Of a DNA stretch of 64,000 nt, positions 41,573-53,218 are shown piece after piece. This stretch comes from [Erwinia] mediterraneensis (GTDB lineage: Bacteria > Pseudomonadota > Gammaproteobacteria > Enterobacterales > Enterobacteriaceae), in contig NZ_LR026978.1 of assembly GCF_900604315.1 (NCBI RefSeq), forward strand, positions 186,001 through 250,000. The letters are read 5' to 3'. The notes under the pieces are model-generated. The model was not told the origin of the DNA. It did not search any database and worked only from the letters and a program-made list of their open reading frames with translations. The translations under genes and the position numbers were made by a program. Each line of letters starts with the position of its first letter. Positions within the stretch are counted from its first letter, which is position 1.

Positions 41573-42172
41573 ATGACCCGAAGCCACTTTTTCGCCCACC
41601 TTTCCCGCCTGAAACTGATTAACCGCTGGCCTCTGATGCGTAATGTGCGTACCGAGAACGTTTCGGAGCATAGTTTGCAGGTGGCAATGGTCGCGCATGC
41701 GCTGGCCATCATTAAAAACAAGAAATTCAGCGGCAACCTGAACGCCGATCGCATCGCCATGCTGGCGCTTTATCACGATGCCAGTGAGGTGCTGACCGGC
41801 GATTTACCAACGCCGGTGAAGTATTACAACGCGCAGATTGCCCACGAATATAAAAAAATAGAAAAAATCGCGCAGCACAAGCTGATTGAGATGTTGCCAC
41901 CCGAATTGCAGGAGGCGTATCGGCCGTTACTTGATGAGCATCTGCACAGCGAAGCCGAGCAGGCGGTGGTCAAACAGGCAGATGCCCTGTGCGCTTATCT
42001 GAAATGTCTGGAGGAACTTTCCGCCGGGAATAACGAATTTCTGCTGGCGCGCTCGCGTCTGGAAAAAACGCTGGATCAACGCCGCTCGCCGGAGATGGAC
42101 TACTTTATTGAAGTGTTTGTGCCCAGCTTTAGTCTCTCACTGGATGAAATTTCTCAGGACAGCCCTCTGTAA
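41573..42172 (+). CDS. yfbR: 5'-deoxynucleotidase YfbR
   Basis: YfbR removes phosphate from dNMPs. The 199-residue product is the same length as E. coli YfbR and has the HD-domain metal ligands in [17 protein letters not shown] and [20 protein letters not shown], with the distal aspartate in [16 protein letters not shown]. It lies 70 bases after alaA on the same strand. Confidence 0.96.
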   Translation: MTRSHFFAHLSRLKLINRWPLMRNVRTENVSEHSLQVAMVAHALAIIKNKKFSGNLNADRIAMLALYHDASEVLTGDLPTPVKYYNAQIAHEYKKIEKIAQHKLIEMLPPELQEAYRPLLDEHLHSEAEQAVVKQADALCAYLKCLEELSAGNNEFLLARSRLEKTLDQRRSPEMDYFIEVFVPSFSLSLDEISQDSPL

Positions 42173-42184
42173 CCGGCTGTCCTG
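42155..42184. terminator. Hairpin spanning the yfbR stop codon
   Basis: CAGGACAGCC (42155-42164), the last sense codons of yfbR, pairs perfectly with GGCTGTCCTG (42175-42184); the stop codon lies in the loop. There is no T-run. It stands between convergent yfbR and yfbT and may end or protect both mRNAs. Confidence 0.5.
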
Positions 42185-42194
42185 GAGTTAACAG

Positions 42195-42854
42195 CTACGC
42201 CTGCTGGCGAAATCTAAAGCTGCCGTCCGGCTGCTGATCAATGATTAACGCTTCCAGCGTAGTGAGACTGAGCGCGATTTCATCCAGACGCGGCGCATCG
42301 GCCGGCGCATTCACTGCAATCACCGGACAGCCGGCATTCAGACCCGCATGGATACCCGCCACGGCATCCTCCACCACCACACAGCGCTCAGGCGCCAGAC
42401 CCAGTTTTTCCGCTCCCAGCAGATAGGCATCCGGCTCAGGTTTGCCGCGTGCTACCTGTTCGGCGGTAATAAAGATCTCTGGCGCTGGCAGACCTGCCGC
42501 TTTGTGACGCGCATGCGCCACCGGCACCGAACCGGAAGTCACAATCGCCCAGGGGATCTGCAGCGCGTTCAGCTGGTTCAGCAGCTGCTGCGCGCCAGGC
42601 AGCGCGCGGATACCGTCGGTATCTTCCGCTTCCGCCTGCTCAAGACGACGAAACTCCGCCTGGATCGCCTCTTCCGGCTGCCCGGCCATAAAATGACGCA
42701 GTGAAGTGATTGCCTGTTTACCGTGAATAAAGCTCAGGATCTCATCAGCGGGGATACCGTGACGTTCCCCCCAGTTGCTCCATGCGCGTTCCACCACAGG
42801 TAAAGAATCGACCAGCGTGCCATCCAGATCAAACAAAAAGCCGTTACACTTCAC
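42195..42854 (-). CDS. yfbT: HAD-family sugar phosphatase YfbT (HxpA)
   Basis: YfbT hydrolyses small phosphosugars in E. coli. The 219-residue protein has HAD motifs: nucleophile FLFDLDGTLVDS, motif II VTSGS, lysine in ARGKPEPDAYL and acidic motif VVVEDAVAGIHAG. It lies 13 bases downstream of yfbU on the same strand. Confidence 0.93.
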   Translation of the reverse strand: MKCNGFLFDLDGTLVDSLPVVERAWSNWGERHGIPADEILSFIHGKQAITSLRHFMAGQPEEAIQAEFRRLEQAEAEDTDGIRALPGAQQLLNQLNALQIPWAIVTSGSVPVAHARHKAAGLPAPEIFITAEQVARGKPEPDAYLLGAEKLGLAPERCVVVEDAVAGIHAGLNAGCPVIAVNAPADAPRLDEIALSLTTLEALIIDQQPDGSFRFRQQA

Positions 42855-42867
42855 GCATCACTCCTTT

Positions 42868-43362
42868 TTACACATTAATAATTTGCGCGATTTCATTCGC
42901 GCTCAAATGGTACTGGCGCGGACAATTTTGCCACACTGACAGCATCCGTTGATACTTTTCCCACATTGGCGTTTGCGCATTAAAGCCGTGCGTGCCCGAA
43001 TCAAACTGGGTATAACGCCCTTCGCGATAGATAATAAAGCGGACATAGCCCAGATAATCGGCTTCGCTGGTCGCATCGAAACCGTGAAAAGTCAGATGAC
43101 GCAGCGTGAGATCGCCAGGCGTTTTCAGATTAGACCAGGAGACATGCAGCGCATGATACATCTCCAGGATCTGGTTGAGCGTACGGCAGGTTTCTTCAGA
43201 AAGTTCGCTGAACTCATGGGTCAGCTCGCGCAGCTGCAAGCCGTAACCGCGTTCAATAATGGTCTGGCAACGCTGGTAATGCGCGGCATTCTCCGGCTCC
43301 AGCATAGCCATTATTTTGTACTGATTAGACAGAATCAGGCGTTGTGCCGGGGTCATTTCCAC
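42868..43362 (-). CDS. yfbU: YfbU family protein
   Basis: The 164-residue product is the same length as E. coli YfbU and nearly collinear with it ([21 protein letters not shown] at the start, [16 protein letters not shown] near the end). It is soluble, helical and of unknown biochemical function. It precedes yfbT in a likely two-gene unit. Confidence 0.92.
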   Translation of the reverse strand: MEMTPAQRLILSNQYKIMAMLEPENAAHYQRCQTIIERGYGLQLRELTHEFSELSEETCRTLNQILEMYHALHVSWSNLKTPGDLTLRHLTFHGFDATSEADYLGYVRFIIYREGRYTQFDSGTHGFNAQTPMWEKYQRMLSVWQNCPRQYHLSANEIAQIINV

Positions 43363-43511
43363 ATTTCTCTCCCGTATCGTAGCGATCGTCAGGTAATGAA
43401 CATGCAGAAATCATTGCACACCGAAAGCGCCGGGTGTATGGCTATACCCCTTTTCTTTGATTTGACCCGGGATATGCGTCGAATTTTCCGGACGGCATCT
43501 CCCGTGCAGGC

Positions 43512-43964
43512 TCAGAGATCGTCAAGGAAGGTTCTGTCGAGCTGCTTAAAGGCGCGCTTCAAAAGATCAGCCAGCGACTGATAGGTGGGCTTGCCTTCTA
43601 CCGGCGCTATCGCCTGCCCTGCCTGCTCCAGCTTCGCCCGTACCTCGTGGAACCAGTGCAGCAAGGTGGGCGGCAGAGGCGTAACCGAACGCTTACCCAG
43701 CCACCACAGTCCCTGCATCGGCAAGCTGCAGGCGAAGAGTGCGGTTGCTACCGCAGGCCCCAGCTGTCCGCCCAGCGCAATTTGCCAGGTGAGAGTAAAG
43801 ACCGCCAGCGGCGGCATAAAACGGATCGCAAAGCGGGTGGCGGTGCTGACCCGGTTTTCCGGGAAGACGGGCGCGAGGCGCTTATCGTTCGGCCAGGTCT
43901 TCATATAATGCTGTCCACGCTGGAATAATTTGAACCAGCTTACGTTGCCTGTGTTATTTGCCAT
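43512..43964 (-). CDS. yfbV: UPF0208 membrane protein YfbV
   Basis: The 150-residue protein has two membrane segments at about 45-65 and 70-90 ([45 protein letters not shown]). In E. coli YfbV is linked to insulating the Ter macrodomain in chromosome organisation. The ATG at 43964 has GAGG six bases upstream; an in-frame TTG at 43976 is less likely. It is divergent from ackA. Confidence 0.93.
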   Translation of the reverse strand: MANNTGNVSWFKLFQRGQHYMKTWPNDKRLAPVFPENRVSTATRFAIRFMPPLAVFTLTWQIALGGQLGPAVATALFACSLPMQGLWWLGKRSVTPLPPTLLHWFHEVRAKLEQAGQAIAPVEGKPTYQSLADLLKRAFKQLDRTFLDDL

Positions 43965-44301
43965 GGCGGGCCTCAACTAAACCTGTAGAAATTAAAAAAA
44001 CTTTTTAGAGCAATGCAACTTCTGGTGACATCCTTCAAAATTTTTTGTCTTTAAAGCGGGCAACCGCTATTCTGGCGCCCTTTGGCTTATCATTCACTCC
44101 CTGGTTTCACGCTTGTTGAGCGGCCAGGCCATGTTTAGCTAAGCGATTATTCAAAAATTTTCGTAAAATTACTGAAATTTTTTATTACGAATCAGATTTG
44201 CGCCAACCTATGATATTTATCATGAATCTGGCAGCGTTCATCAGTTACCCTGATAGTCTGATCGCACCACTTTCAGCCACTTTTAACAAATAGGTACTTC
44301 C
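43965..44301. other. ackA / yfbV intergenic region
   Basis: This 337-base, AT-rich stretch contains both divergent promoters. A 14-base palindrome, ATGATATTTATCAT (44210-44223), lies about 80 bases before ackA. No gene is visible. Confidence 0.5.
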
Positions 44302-45504
44302 ATGTCGAGTAAGTTAGTACTGGTTCTGAATTGCGGCAGCTCCTCGCTGAAATTTGCCATTCTGGACCCTTCCAATGGGGATGAATATCTGTCCGGCTTA
44401 GCGGAATGCTTTCACCTGCCAGAAGCGCGTATTAAATGGAAACTGGACGCCAGCAAACAGGAAGCCCCTTTAGGTGCCGGTGCCGCTCACAGTGAGGCAC
44501 TTAACTTCATTGTTAAAACAATTCTGGCACAAAAACCAGAGCTCTCGGCACAAATCGCTGCAATTGGTCATCGCATTGTGCATGGCGGCGAGCAGCTTAC
44601 CCAGTCGGTCGTCATCACCGAAGCGGTGGTTCAGGGTATTAAAGACGCTTCCTCTTTTGCCCCGCTGCATAATCCGGCTCATCTGATCGGCATCGACGAA
44701 GCGATGAAAAACTTTCCGCATCTTTCTGACAAGAATGTGGCCGTTTTTGACACAGCATTCCATCAGACGATGCCGGAAGAGTCTTATCTGTATGCGCTGC
44801 CTTATAAGCTCTATCAGGAGCATGGCGTGCGTCGTTACGGCGCGCATGGCACCAGCCACTACTACGTTTCCCGCGAAGCGGCAAAAATGCTGGATAAACC
44901 GGTTGAAGAACTGAACGTCATTACCTGCCATCTGGGCAACGGCGGCTCGGTCACGGCGATACGTAACGGCCTCTGCGTTGATACGTCAATGGGACTGACG
45001 CCGCTGGAAGGTCTGGTGATGGGAACCCGCAGTGGCGACATCGATCCCGCCATTATTTTTTTCCTGCACGACGCGCTGGGCATGAGCGTGGATGCCATTA
45101 ACAAGCTGCTGACCAAAGAGTCTGGTCTGCTGGGCCTGACGGAAGTCACCAGCGACTGCCGTTACGCGGAAGAAAATTACGCCAGCAACGCGGGCGCACG
45201 CCGCGCACTGGATGTCTTCTGTCACCGACTGGCGAAATATATCGGTTCCTACAGCGCGCTGATGGAAGGCCGCCTCGATGCAGTGGTGTTCACCGGCGGT
45301 ATTGGTGAAAATGCGGCCACGGTACGTGAACTGACACTGAAAAAGCTGGCGCTGCTCGGCCTGGACGTGGATCATGATCGCAATCTTGCAGCACGTTTCG
45401 GTCAGGCAGGTTACATTAATAAAGAGGGCTCTCGTCCGGTGCTGGTCATTCCGACCAACGAAGAGTTAGTGATTGCTCAGGACGCTGCGCGCCTGACCGC
45501 ATAA
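44302..45504 (+). CDS. ackA: Acetate kinase
   Basis: AckA interconverts acetyl phosphate and acetate with ATP. The 400-residue product is the same length as E. coli AckA, with the N-terminal phosphate-binding [13 protein letters not shown], active-site residues in [12 protein letters not shown] and [14 protein letters not shown], and [14 protein letters not shown] near the C-terminus. It is followed by pta in the usual order. Confidence 0.97.
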   Translation: MSSKLVLVLNCGSSSLKFAILDPSNGDEYLSGLAECFHLPEARIKWKLDASKQEAPLGAGAAHSEALNFIVKTILAQKPELSAQIAAIGHRIVHGGEQLTQSVVITEAVVQGIKDASSFAPLHNPAHLIGIDEAMKNFPHLSDKNVAVFDTAFHQTMPEESYLYALPYKLYQEHGVRRYGAHGTSHYYVSREAAKMLDKPVEELNVITCHLGNGGSVTAIRNGLCVDTSMGLTPLEGLVMGTRSGDIDPAIIFFLHDALGMSVDAINKLLTKESGLLGLTEVTSDCRYAEENYASNAGARRALDVFCHRLAKYIGSYSALMEGRLDAVVFTGGIGENAATVRELTLKKLALLGLDVDHDRNLAARFGQAGYINKEGSRPVLVIPTNEELVIAQDAARLTA

Positions 45505-45572
45505 AGTTTTCCTCCGTCAGGCCTGCCTGACGGAATGATTTCGACACCCTGCAACACCTGAGAGGTTCTACC

Positions 45573-47723
45573 GTGTCACGTACTATTATGCTCATTCCGA
45601 CCGGCACCAGCGTCGGCCTGACCAGCGTCAGTCTCGGCGTGATTCGGGCAATGGAACGTAAAGGCGTCCGCCTGAGCGTTTTCAAACCCATTGCCCAGCC
45701 GCGCACCGGCGGCGAAAAACCGGACCAGACCACTACCATCATTCGCAAGAACTCTTCCATTCCCGCAGCTGAGCCGCTGCAAATGGCGCGCGTGGAATCG
45801 CTGCTGGGCTCGAATCAGCAGGATGTGTTAATGGAAGAGATCATTGCCCGCTATCACGAAAATACCAAAGAAGCAGAAGTGGTACTGGTGGAAGGGCTGG
45901 TGCCGACGCGTAAACACCAATTTGCCACCGCGCTGAACTACGAAATCGCCAAAACGCTAAATGCCGAGATCGTTTTCGTCATGTCGCTGGGGAATGACTC
46001 GCCGGCGCAGCTGAAAGAGCGGATTGAGCTGACGCAAAGCAGCTTTGGCGGCAAAAAGAATAAAAACATCACCGGCGTGATCATCAACAAACTGAACGCG
46101 CCGGTAGATGAGCAGGGTCGTACGCGCCCTGACCTCTCGGAAATTTTTGATGACTCCACCAAGGCCAGTATCGCGAATATCAATCCCGACCAGCTATTTA
46201 CCAACAGCCCGCTGCCGGTATTAGGTTGCGTGCCCTGGAGTTTTGAGCTGATCGCGACTCGCGCCATCGATATGTGCCGCCACCTGAACGCGGAAGTAAT
46301 TAACGAAGGCGAAATTCAGACGCGACGCGTGAAGTCAGTGACTTTCTGCGCCCGTAGCCTGCCGCATATGCTGGAACATTTCCGTCCCGGCTCGCTGCTG
46401 GTGACCTCGGCAGACCGCCCGGATGTGCTGGTCGCGGCCTGCCTGGCGGCGATGAATGGTATTGAGATTGGCGCAATTCTGCTTACCGGCGGTTATGCCA
46501 TCGACGAGCGCATCGCCCGCTTGTGTGAGCGCGCCTTCCAGACCGGCCTGCCGGTGTTTATGGTGAAAACCAACACCTGGCAGACCTCACTCAGCCTGCA
46601 AAGTTTTAACCTTGAAGTGCCAGTGGATGATACCCAGCGCATTGAACGTGTGCAGGAGTACGTTGCCAACTATATCAATGCCGACTGGATTGAATCCCTG
46701 ACCGCCGCCTCGGAGCGCAGCCGCCGCCTTTCGCCGCCAGCCTTCCGCTACCAGCTGACCGAGCTGGCGCGTAAAGCGGGCAAACGCATCGTGCTGCCGG
46801 AAGGCGACGAGCCGCGTACCGTAAAAGCGGCCGCTATCTGTGCAGAGCGTGGCATCGCCACCTGTGTCCTGCTGGGTAATCCCGATGAGATTCAGCGCGT
46901 GGCCGCTGCGCAGGGCGTAGAGCTGGGTACCGGTATTGAAATCGTCGATCCGGAAGTGGTACGGGAAAACTATGTGCCGCGCCTGGTGGAACTGCGTAAG
47001 AACAAAGGTATGACCGAAGTGGTGGCGCAGGAGCAGCTGGAAGATAACGTGGTGCTGGGCACCATGATGCTGGAGCGCGGTGAAGTGGATGGCCTGGTGT
47101 CCGGTGCTGTGCATACCACCGCCAACACCATTCGTCCGCCGCTGCAGCTGATTAAAACCGCCCCCAACAGCTCGCTGGTGTCATCGGTATTTTTCATGCT
47201 GCTGCCGGAACAGGTGCTGGTTTATGGCGACTGCGCCATTAATCCCGATCCCAGCGCGGAACAGCTGGCGGAAATCGCCATCCAGTCCGCCGATTCCGCC
47301 AAAGCCTTTGGTATCGATCCGCGCGTGGCGATGATCTCCTACTCCACCGGCAACTCCGGTGCCGGTAGTGACGTGGAAAAAGTGCGTGAAGCAACCCGTA
47401 TCGCTCAGGAAAAACGTCCTGACCTGGTGATTGATGGTCCGCTGCAGTATGACGCGGCCATTATGGAAGATGTGGCAAAATCGAAGGCGCCAAATTCGCA
47501 GGTAGCGGGTCGTGCCACCGTGTTTATCTTCCCGGATCTCAACACCGGTAACACCACTTACAAAGCAGTGCAGCGTTCAGCCGATTTGATCTCCATTGGA
47601 CCGATGTTGCAGGGGATGCGTAAGCCGGTAAACGATCTGTCGCGCGGTGCGCTGGTAGATGACATTGTGTATACCATTGCCCTGACGGCAATCCAGTCTC
47701 AGCAGGCGGAAGATAACGCCTGA
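45573..47723 (+). CDS. pta: Phosphate acetyltransferase
   Basis: Pta makes acetyl phosphate from acetyl-CoA. The 716-residue product has the long form: an N-terminal P-loop/DRTGG regulatory part (about 1-390) and the C-terminal PTA catalytic domain (about 395-716; [56 protein letters not shown]). It lies 68 bases after ackA and forms an operon with it. Confidence 0.97.
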   Translation: MSRTIMLIPTGTSVGLTSVSLGVIRAMERKGVRLSVFKPIAQPRTGGEKPDQTTTIIRKNSSIPAAEPLQMARVESLLGSNQQDVLMEEIIARYHENTKEAEVVLVEGLVPTRKHQFATALNYEIAKTLNAEIVFVMSLGNDSPAQLKERIELTQSSFGGKKNKNITGVIINKLNAPVDEQGRTRPDLSEIFDDSTKASIANINPDQLFTNSPLPVLGCVPWSFELIATRAIDMCRHLNAEVINEGEIQTRRVKSVTFCARSLPHMLEHFRPGSLLVTSADRPDVLVAACLAAMNGIEIGAILLTGGYAIDERIARLCERAFQTGLPVFMVKTNTWQTSLSLQSFNLEVPVDDTQRIERVQEYVANYINADWIESLTAASERSRRLSPPAFRYQLTELARKAGKRIVLPEGDEPRTVKAAAICAERGIATCVLLGNPDEIQRVAAAQGVELGTGIEIVDPEVVRENYVPRLVELRKNKGMTEVVAQEQLEDNVVLGTMMLERGEVDGLVSGAVHTTANTIRPPLQLIKTAPNSSLVSSVFFMLLPEQVLVYGDCAINPDPSAEQLAEIAIQSADSAKAFGIDPRVAMISYSTGNSGAGSDVEKVREATRIAQEKRPDLVIDGPLQYDAAIMEDVAKSKAPNSQVAGRATVFIFPDLNTGNTTYKAVQRSADLISIGPMLQGMRKPVNDLSRGALVDDIVYTIALTAIQSQQAEDNA

Positions 47724-47731
47724 TACTTACT

Positions 47732-47759
47732 GGCCGGACGCTGCGTCCGGCCTTTTCTT
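47732..47759 (+). terminator. pta terminator
   Basis: GGCCGGACG (47732-47740) pairs with CGTCCGGCC (47744-47752), followed by TTTTCTT, eight bases past the pta stop. Confidence 0.9.
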
Positions 47760-47788
47760 GCGTTGTCTCGTCCGCAACGTCCCGATCG

Positions 47789-48337
47789 TTATTCTGTCGC
47801 CGGTTCCGCGCTGACGCGGTTGGCTTCGCTGTTACGGCTCAGCCACAGAGACAGCGCTTTCAGGGAATCGTCGGTAAATTCATCACAGCGGGCAGTGATC
47901 TCTTCGGGCGTCATCCAGAACACCTCATCCACCTCCTCTTCCTGCATCGCAAACGGACCGTGGTAGACGCAGCTGAACAAGCTGCCCCAGACGCGGCAGT
48001 GCGCATCTTCGAAATAGAACTTGCCATGTTCGGCGAACGGCACATCGGCGATGCCCAGCTCCTCTTCCGCCTCACGCCGTGCGGACTCCAGCATCTCTTC
48101 GCCGCTTTGCACTACCCCGCCTGCCGTGGCATCCAGCTTGCCGGGCATAAAATCCTTGGTTTCGGTGCGACGCTGCACCAGAATTTTGCCCATGCCATCA
48201 TGCACCACAATATAGGTAGCGCGATGACGTAAACATTGGGCCCGCATCTGCGCCCGGCTCGCCTGCGCAATCACCTCATTCTCTTCGCTGACGATATCGA
48301 CCCACTCGATGTCACTACCCGCCGTTTGTTCCACCAT
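47789..48337 (-). CDS. yfcD: Nudix hydrolase YfcD
   Basis: The 182-residue protein has the Nudix box [24 protein letters not shown]. It matches E. coli YfcD across its length ([21 protein letters not shown]). Its substrate is not established. Confidence 0.93.
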   Translation of the reverse strand: MVEQTAGSDIEWVDIVSEENEVIAQASRAQMRAQCLRHRATYIVVHDGMGKILVQRRTETKDFMPGKLDATAGGVVQSGEEMLESARREAEEELGIADVPFAEHGKFYFEDAHCRVWGSLFSCVYHGPFAMQEEEVDEVFWMTPEEITARCDEFTDDSLKALSLWLSRNSEANRVSAEPATE

Positions 48338-48452
48338 CGGTAACCCTTTTCTGTTCTGGCGCCCTGAAGAGCGCCGTTGTTGGCTATGTCATTGTTATAG
48401 CGTGCATAAGGTAATAACTTCTGCTGCCAGGGGCAAGCGGTGCCGTTGCGGC

Positions 48453-49139
<687 letters not shown>

Positions 49140-49277
49140 TTAATGCACAAGGCAATGGCTGGCCTGACGCAGTGTTATCTTGCAGAAGATCCCATTGCTT
49201 TCCGCGCACTGCGCTATAAACAAACTTCTCTTCTATGCTGAAACTGAGTGGATAAAACAATCATAAGGAGACTCAGT

Positions 49278-50174
49278 ATGCACATCTTAATCACCGGCGG
49301 AACCGGTCTGATAGGCCGACATCTGATTCCGCGCCTGCTGCTGCTCGGGCATCAGATCAGCGTCGTCACCCGGGACGTCGCCCGCGCCCGCGAGAAGCTG
49401 GATAAGCGGGTGGCGCTCTGGTCCGGTCTGGCGCAGCAGCAGGATCTCAACGGCATTGATGCGGTGATCAACCTCGCGGGCGAGCCGGTTGCGGACAAGC
49501 GCTGGACTGAACTGCAGAAGCAGCGGCTGTGTGAGAGCCGCTGGCAGATCACCGAACGCATCGCCTCGCTGATCAATGCCAGCAGTCAGCCGCCTGCGGT
49601 GCTACTGTCTGGCTCAGCGACCGGCTATTATGGCGATACCGGTGACCTGGTGATGACCGAAGAGGATACGGGTCAGGATGAGTTCACCCATCATCTTTGC
49701 GCCCGCTGGGAACAGCTGGCGTTAAGCGCCGAAAGCGAGCGTACCCGGGTCTGCCTGTTACGCACCGGCCTGGTACTCTCCAGAGAAGGCGGCGCGCTGA
49801 GCAAAATGAAGATGCCGTTTAACCTCGGCATCGGCGGTCCGATGGGCAGCGGCAAACAGTACATCTCATGGATTCATATCGACGATATGGTCAACGCCAT
49901 TCTCTGGCTGCTGGATAACGAGACCTTACGCGGGCCCTTTAATATGGTGTCGCCCTATGCGGTACGTAATGAACAGTTTGCCGCCATGCTGGGACATGCG
50001 ATGCGCCGCCCGGCGTTTATGCGCACTCCAGCCAGCGCGATCAAAGTGATGATGGGTGAGTCGGCAGTACTGGTGCTTGGCGGTCAGCATGCGCTGCCGA
50101 AGAAGCTGGAGGCCTCCGGCTTTGGCTTTCGCTGGTATGATCTGCAGGAAGCGCTGCAGGATGTGGCGGGATAA
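49278..50174 (+). CDS. yfcH: SDR-family epimerase-like protein YfcH
   Basis: The 298-residue product has a Rossmann motif at the start ([21 protein letters not shown]), the extended-SDR active region ([15 protein letters not shown]) and the family's C-terminal DUF1731 segment ([24 protein letters not shown]). Its reaction is unknown. The ATG at 49278 has GGAG ten bases upstream; an earlier in-frame ATG (49248) lacks one. Confidence 0.93.
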   Translation: MHILITGGTGLIGRHLIPRLLLLGHQISVVTRDVARAREKLDKRVALWSGLAQQQDLNGIDAVINLAGEPVADKRWTELQKQRLCESRWQITERIASLINASSQPPAVLLSGSATGYYGDTGDLVMTEEDTGQDEFTHHLCARWEQLALSAESERTRVCLLRTGLVLSREGGALSKMKMPFNLGIGGPMGSGKQYISWIHIDDMVNAILWLLDNETLRGPFNMVSPYAVRNEQFAAMLGHAMRRPAFMRTPASAIKVMMGESAVLVLGGQHALPKKLEASGFGFRWYDLQEALQDVAG

Positions 50175-50197
50175 CGGGGGAACCTCCTGTTCCCCCG
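50175..50197. terminator. Hairpin between convergent yfcH and the dal transporter gene
   Basis: CGGGGGAAC (50175-50183) pairs perfectly with GTTCCCCCG (50189-50197). It directly follows the yfcH stop and has no T-run on either strand. Confidence 0.5.
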
Positions 50198-50204
50198 GCT
50201 GAGA

Positions 50205-51488
50205 TTAAATACGCTGCTGTGAGGCGATGCCGGTCTGCTTCATCTGGTTCCGGGACGCCCGCTCTGGCTGCGGCACTTTGATGATAAAGGTCAGCACCCC
50301 GGCAAACAGGTAGAGACCGGTATAGGCCCAGACCACGCCGACGATATCAAAGAACGGCAGCAACATGGAGGCAATAGCGGGAGCGACGAAATTACTCAGC
50401 CCGGCAGAGAGGTTGTAAATCGAAACTGCCGCGCCCTTGTGATGCGGCTCGAGCGTGGGAAATACTGCGGTCATTGGCACAAAGGCCGCGACAAACACCC
50501 CCAGCATCACCGCCGGAATCACTGCGATCCAGAAGTTATGCCCGGCATAGAGCGGCAGGTAATAAAACGCCAGACTGGAGATCGCCATCCCCAGACAGCC
50601 GAACCAGCGTACCTGGCGGATCCAGCCGATATACTCGCCCATGATACCCCAGAAAATATTGGTGAAAATGGTGACGAAAAAGAAGATCGCCCAGATCTGC
50701 AGCCATTCAGCAAGGGTAAATCCGAGCCGGTCGACAAACAGCGACGGCATAATAATGGCAAAACCAAACAGCGACAGCGTGTTGATAATGCGGATCAGAC
50801 AGGCGTAGAAGATGTGCTGATTGGTGAACAGAATGGTCACCGCTCGCGTCAGCTCAGTGACTTTGTCACGCAGCGGCAGATTGACGCGGGAGCGATCCAC
50901 CGGCACGTTACGCAGGCTGAAAAACGCCAGGATACCGCCGCAGGCCACCCAGGCGATAGCCAGCCAGAGGGTACCGGTTTCGCCGATTGACGGAATGATC
51001 AGACTGGGCAGATAGCTGCCGACCACACCAATGCCGACCGAATACATCGCCCAGAACCAGCCGGTGGCGGCGGCCAGATGCGCGCGCGGCAGCACCTGCA
51101 CCAGTAACAACATAAAGGAGTAGATAAACAGCGGATAGGCGAAGCCGCGAATGCCGTAAAACAGCACCATCAGCGGATAGTTGCGCAGCCCGAGCCCCAG
51201 GGACATAAACAGCGCATGCATCACTATCCACAGAATAAATCCCACCAGCATAGCGCGCTGCGGGGTAATCAACTCAGCGACCACACCCGATGCCCAGGCC
51301 GCCAGCGCGGCAGCCAGACCATAAAAGGTAAATACCACCGCCGACTGCGTGGGCGTAAAGCCCAGGTCGATAATATGACGTGACAGAAAAGCCATTTCGA
51401 ACCCATCGCCTGCCATAAAAATGGCGATGGCAATGAATCCCCAGAGCAATTTTGTTGGCAAGCCAAACCAGTACGCTTTCGATTGCAT
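50205..51488 (-). CDS. dalT: Pentitol MFS transporter (DalT/RbtT-like)
   Basis: The 427-residue protein has about 12 membrane helices and resembles the proton-linked arabinitol and ribitol carriers DalT and RbtT of Klebsiella (KLLWGFIAIAIFMAGDGFEMAFLSRHIIDLGFTPTQ at the start). Together with the dehydrogenase and regulator next to it, D-arabinitol is the most likely substrate. The ATG at 51488 has GAGGAAG upstream; the frame extends to 51575 but that part looks untranslated. The gap of 139 bases to the dehydrogenase is too small for a kinase. Confidence 0.82.
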   Translation of the reverse strand: MQSKAYWFGLPTKLLWGFIAIAIFMAGDGFEMAFLSRHIIDLGFTPTQSAVVFTFYGLAAALAAWASGVVAELITPQRAMLVGFILWIVMHALFMSLGLGLRNYPLMVLFYGIRGFAYPLFIYSFMLLLVQVLPRAHLAAATGWFWAMYSVGIGVVGSYLPSLIIPSIGETGTLWLAIAWVACGGILAFFSLRNVPVDRSRVNLPLRDKVTELTRAVTILFTNQHIFYACLIRIINTLSLFGFAIIMPSLFVDRLGFTLAEWLQIWAIFFFVTIFTNIFWGIMGEYIGWIRQVRWFGCLGMAISSLAFYYLPLYAGHNFWIAVIPAVMLGVFVAAFVPMTAVFPTLEPHHKGAAVSIYNLSAGLSNFVAPAIASMLLPFFDIVGVVWAYTGLYLFAGVLTFIIKVPQPERASRNQMKQTGIASQQRI

Positions 51489-51627
51489 CACACTCTTCCT
51501 CTCTGTTTTCTGACAGCTCGACGCCCGGCAGCAGGTCGCTGTCAGGGCATGGCGATGGGCGGCGGACGTGGGCATGTCTGCCAGGCGTGCAACAACGTCA
51601 CCGGCGCTGCGCCCACCTCCGCCCTGA

Positions 51628-53019
51628 TTACACGGCGGCCAGCGCCTGTGCGGGTTGGGCGATCCAGCTTTCCAGCCCGGCGACCGTGCGCGCCATCAGC
51701 GCATGGAATGCGGCTGAATGCGCCAGAGTGCCAAACAGCGACTCGTCGCGCAGATAAGCGCTCAGCGGATCGGCGCTGGCAAACAGCTGACGCAGCGCCT
51801 GCGGCTGTAACACGCCATCCTGATACTCATACGGCAGGCTGCCCTGAGCCAGACGCCGCAGAAACAGAAAGAACAGCGCAGGCAGCACTGCCGTGGCGGC
51901 GGGAACTTCGCCACGCTGATAGCATTCGCGCAGGGTTGGCGTCACCATACCGGGGATTTTCGACAGCCCGTCGGCCGCCACACGCTGATTGGTGTCTTTA
52001 ATCCAGGGGTTACTGAAGCGGGCTAACACCACATCACGATAACGGGCAAGATCCAGCGGGCTGGGTAACAGCGACGGAATCACATCCTGAGTAATGTACG
52101 CCGAGGCCAGCTGATAAATTGCCTTTTGCCGTGTGCTCTCATCAATGTAATCCAGCCCAATCAGGGTGCCGGCCCAGGCGATACCGCTGTGCGTAGCATT
52201 CAGAATGCGGATTTTCGCCTCTTCCCACGGCAGCACGGAGTCAACCAGTTCAACACCCACCTTCTCCAGCGTCGGGCGTCCGGCAATAAAATCATCTTCA
52301 ATCACCCACTGGATAAACGACTCAGCCATTACCGGCACCGCATCGTCAATGCCCGTCGCGGCTTTGACCCGTGGCGCGATATCGGCAGTGGGACGCGGTG
52401 TAATGCGATCTACCATGGTGTTGGGTGAGGTGGTTGCGTGCATAACCCACTGCGCCAGCGCGCTTTCGCCTTTCGCTGCGAGGAAAGCTAAAAAGCCGTG
52501 CCGGAAACGTTCACCGTTATGGCGCAGGTTGTCGCAGCTCAGCAGGGTTACTGGTCCGCCTTCACTGGCGATGCGCTGCTGGAGAATACGCGTCAGTGCG
52601 CCGTACAACGTACGGATATCGCCCTGCAGGTCGGCCTGAATATCCGCCTGCTGTAGATCAAGCTCATGATCGGGGGTCAGATAATAACCGGCCTCGGTGA
52701 CAGTGAAACTGATCACCCGCGTTTCTGGCGCCGCGCCACAGGCGACCAGCGCGCTGATATCGCGATCCCAGGGCAGTACCTGACGGATGGAGGTGATGGC
52801 TTCCCAGGCGCGCTCACCCTGTGGCGTTACCGTTTCCAGCACATAACGTCCCTGCTGCGCTGCCAGTTGATCCAGCAGCGGAGTGGCGTCGTTGCGTATG
52901 TTGCCCAGCGCGATGCTCCATTCTCCCTCCCCCTGCTCAAGCAGCTTATGCAGATACCAGGCCTGATGGGCGCGATGAAAAGAGCCTGCGCCAATATGCA
53001 TCCATACCGGTGAAGTCAT
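51628..53019 (-). CDS. dalD: D-arabinitol 4-dehydrogenase
   Basis: DalD oxidises D-arabinitol to D-xylulose with NAD. The 463-residue product belongs to the polyol-specific long-chain dehydrogenases: a Rossmann start ([18 protein letters not shown]), NCDN-like [23 protein letters not shown], and the catalytic K-N-H pattern in [19 protein letters not shown]. It matches Klebsiella DalD closely from memory; other polyol dehydrogenases of the family are possible. The ATG at 53019 follows a strong GGAGGTGG, so the earlier ATG at 53064 is rejected. Confidence 0.85.
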   Translation of the reverse strand: MTSPVWMHIGAGSFHRAHQAWYLHKLLEQGEGEWSIALGNIRNDATPLLDQLAAQQGRYVLETVTPQGERAWEAITSIRQVLPWDRDISALVACGAAPETRVISFTVTEAGYYLTPDHELDLQQADIQADLQGDIRTLYGALTRILQQRIASEGGPVTLLSCDNLRHNGERFRHGFLAFLAAKGESALAQWVMHATTSPNTMVDRITPRPTADIAPRVKAATGIDDAVPVMAESFIQWVIEDDFIAGRPTLEKVGVELVDSVLPWEEAKIRILNATHSGIAWAGTLIGLDYIDESTRQKAIYQLASAYITQDVIPSLLPSPLDLARYRDVVLARFSNPWIKDTNQRVAADGLSKIPGMVTPTLRECYQRGEVPAATAVLPALFFLFLRRLAQGSLPYEYQDGVLQPQALRQLFASADPLSAYLRDESLFGTLAHSAAFHALMARTVAGLESWIAQPAQALAAV

Positions 53020-53058
53020 ATAACCACCTCCAGCTAAATAAACATTTGTCGTCATTAA

Positions 53059-53070
53059 GGGCAATTGCCC
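53059..53070. promoter_or_regulatory. Palindromic site GGGCAATTGCCC in the dal control region
   Basis: A perfect 12-base palindrome 40 bases upstream of the dalD start. Its half-site TTGCCC recurs twice on the regulator side, which suggests an operator of the SorC-type regulator. Confidence 0.45.
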
Positions 53071-53130
53071 GAGAAGGCTATGGTAGACGCGAAAAGCGCC
53101 CGAATTCTGCGAAGCAATTCACAATTAATA

Positions 53131-53162
53131 CTTTTGCCCAATTTAAGAGCTTTTGCTCAAAT
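53131..53162 (+). promoter_or_regulatory. Direct repeats in the dal control region
   Basis: CTTTTGCCCAATT (53131-53143) and CTTTTGCTCAAAT (53150-53162) differ at two of 13 positions and start 19 bases apart, nearly two helical turns. They lie between the divergent dehydrogenase and regulator genes and are good candidate operator half-sites. Confidence 0.5.
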
Positions 53163-53218
53163 AGTGCTTTCGGCACATTTAGCGCTAGAATGGCGGGAAC
53201 TGAACAAGGGATGCCACG

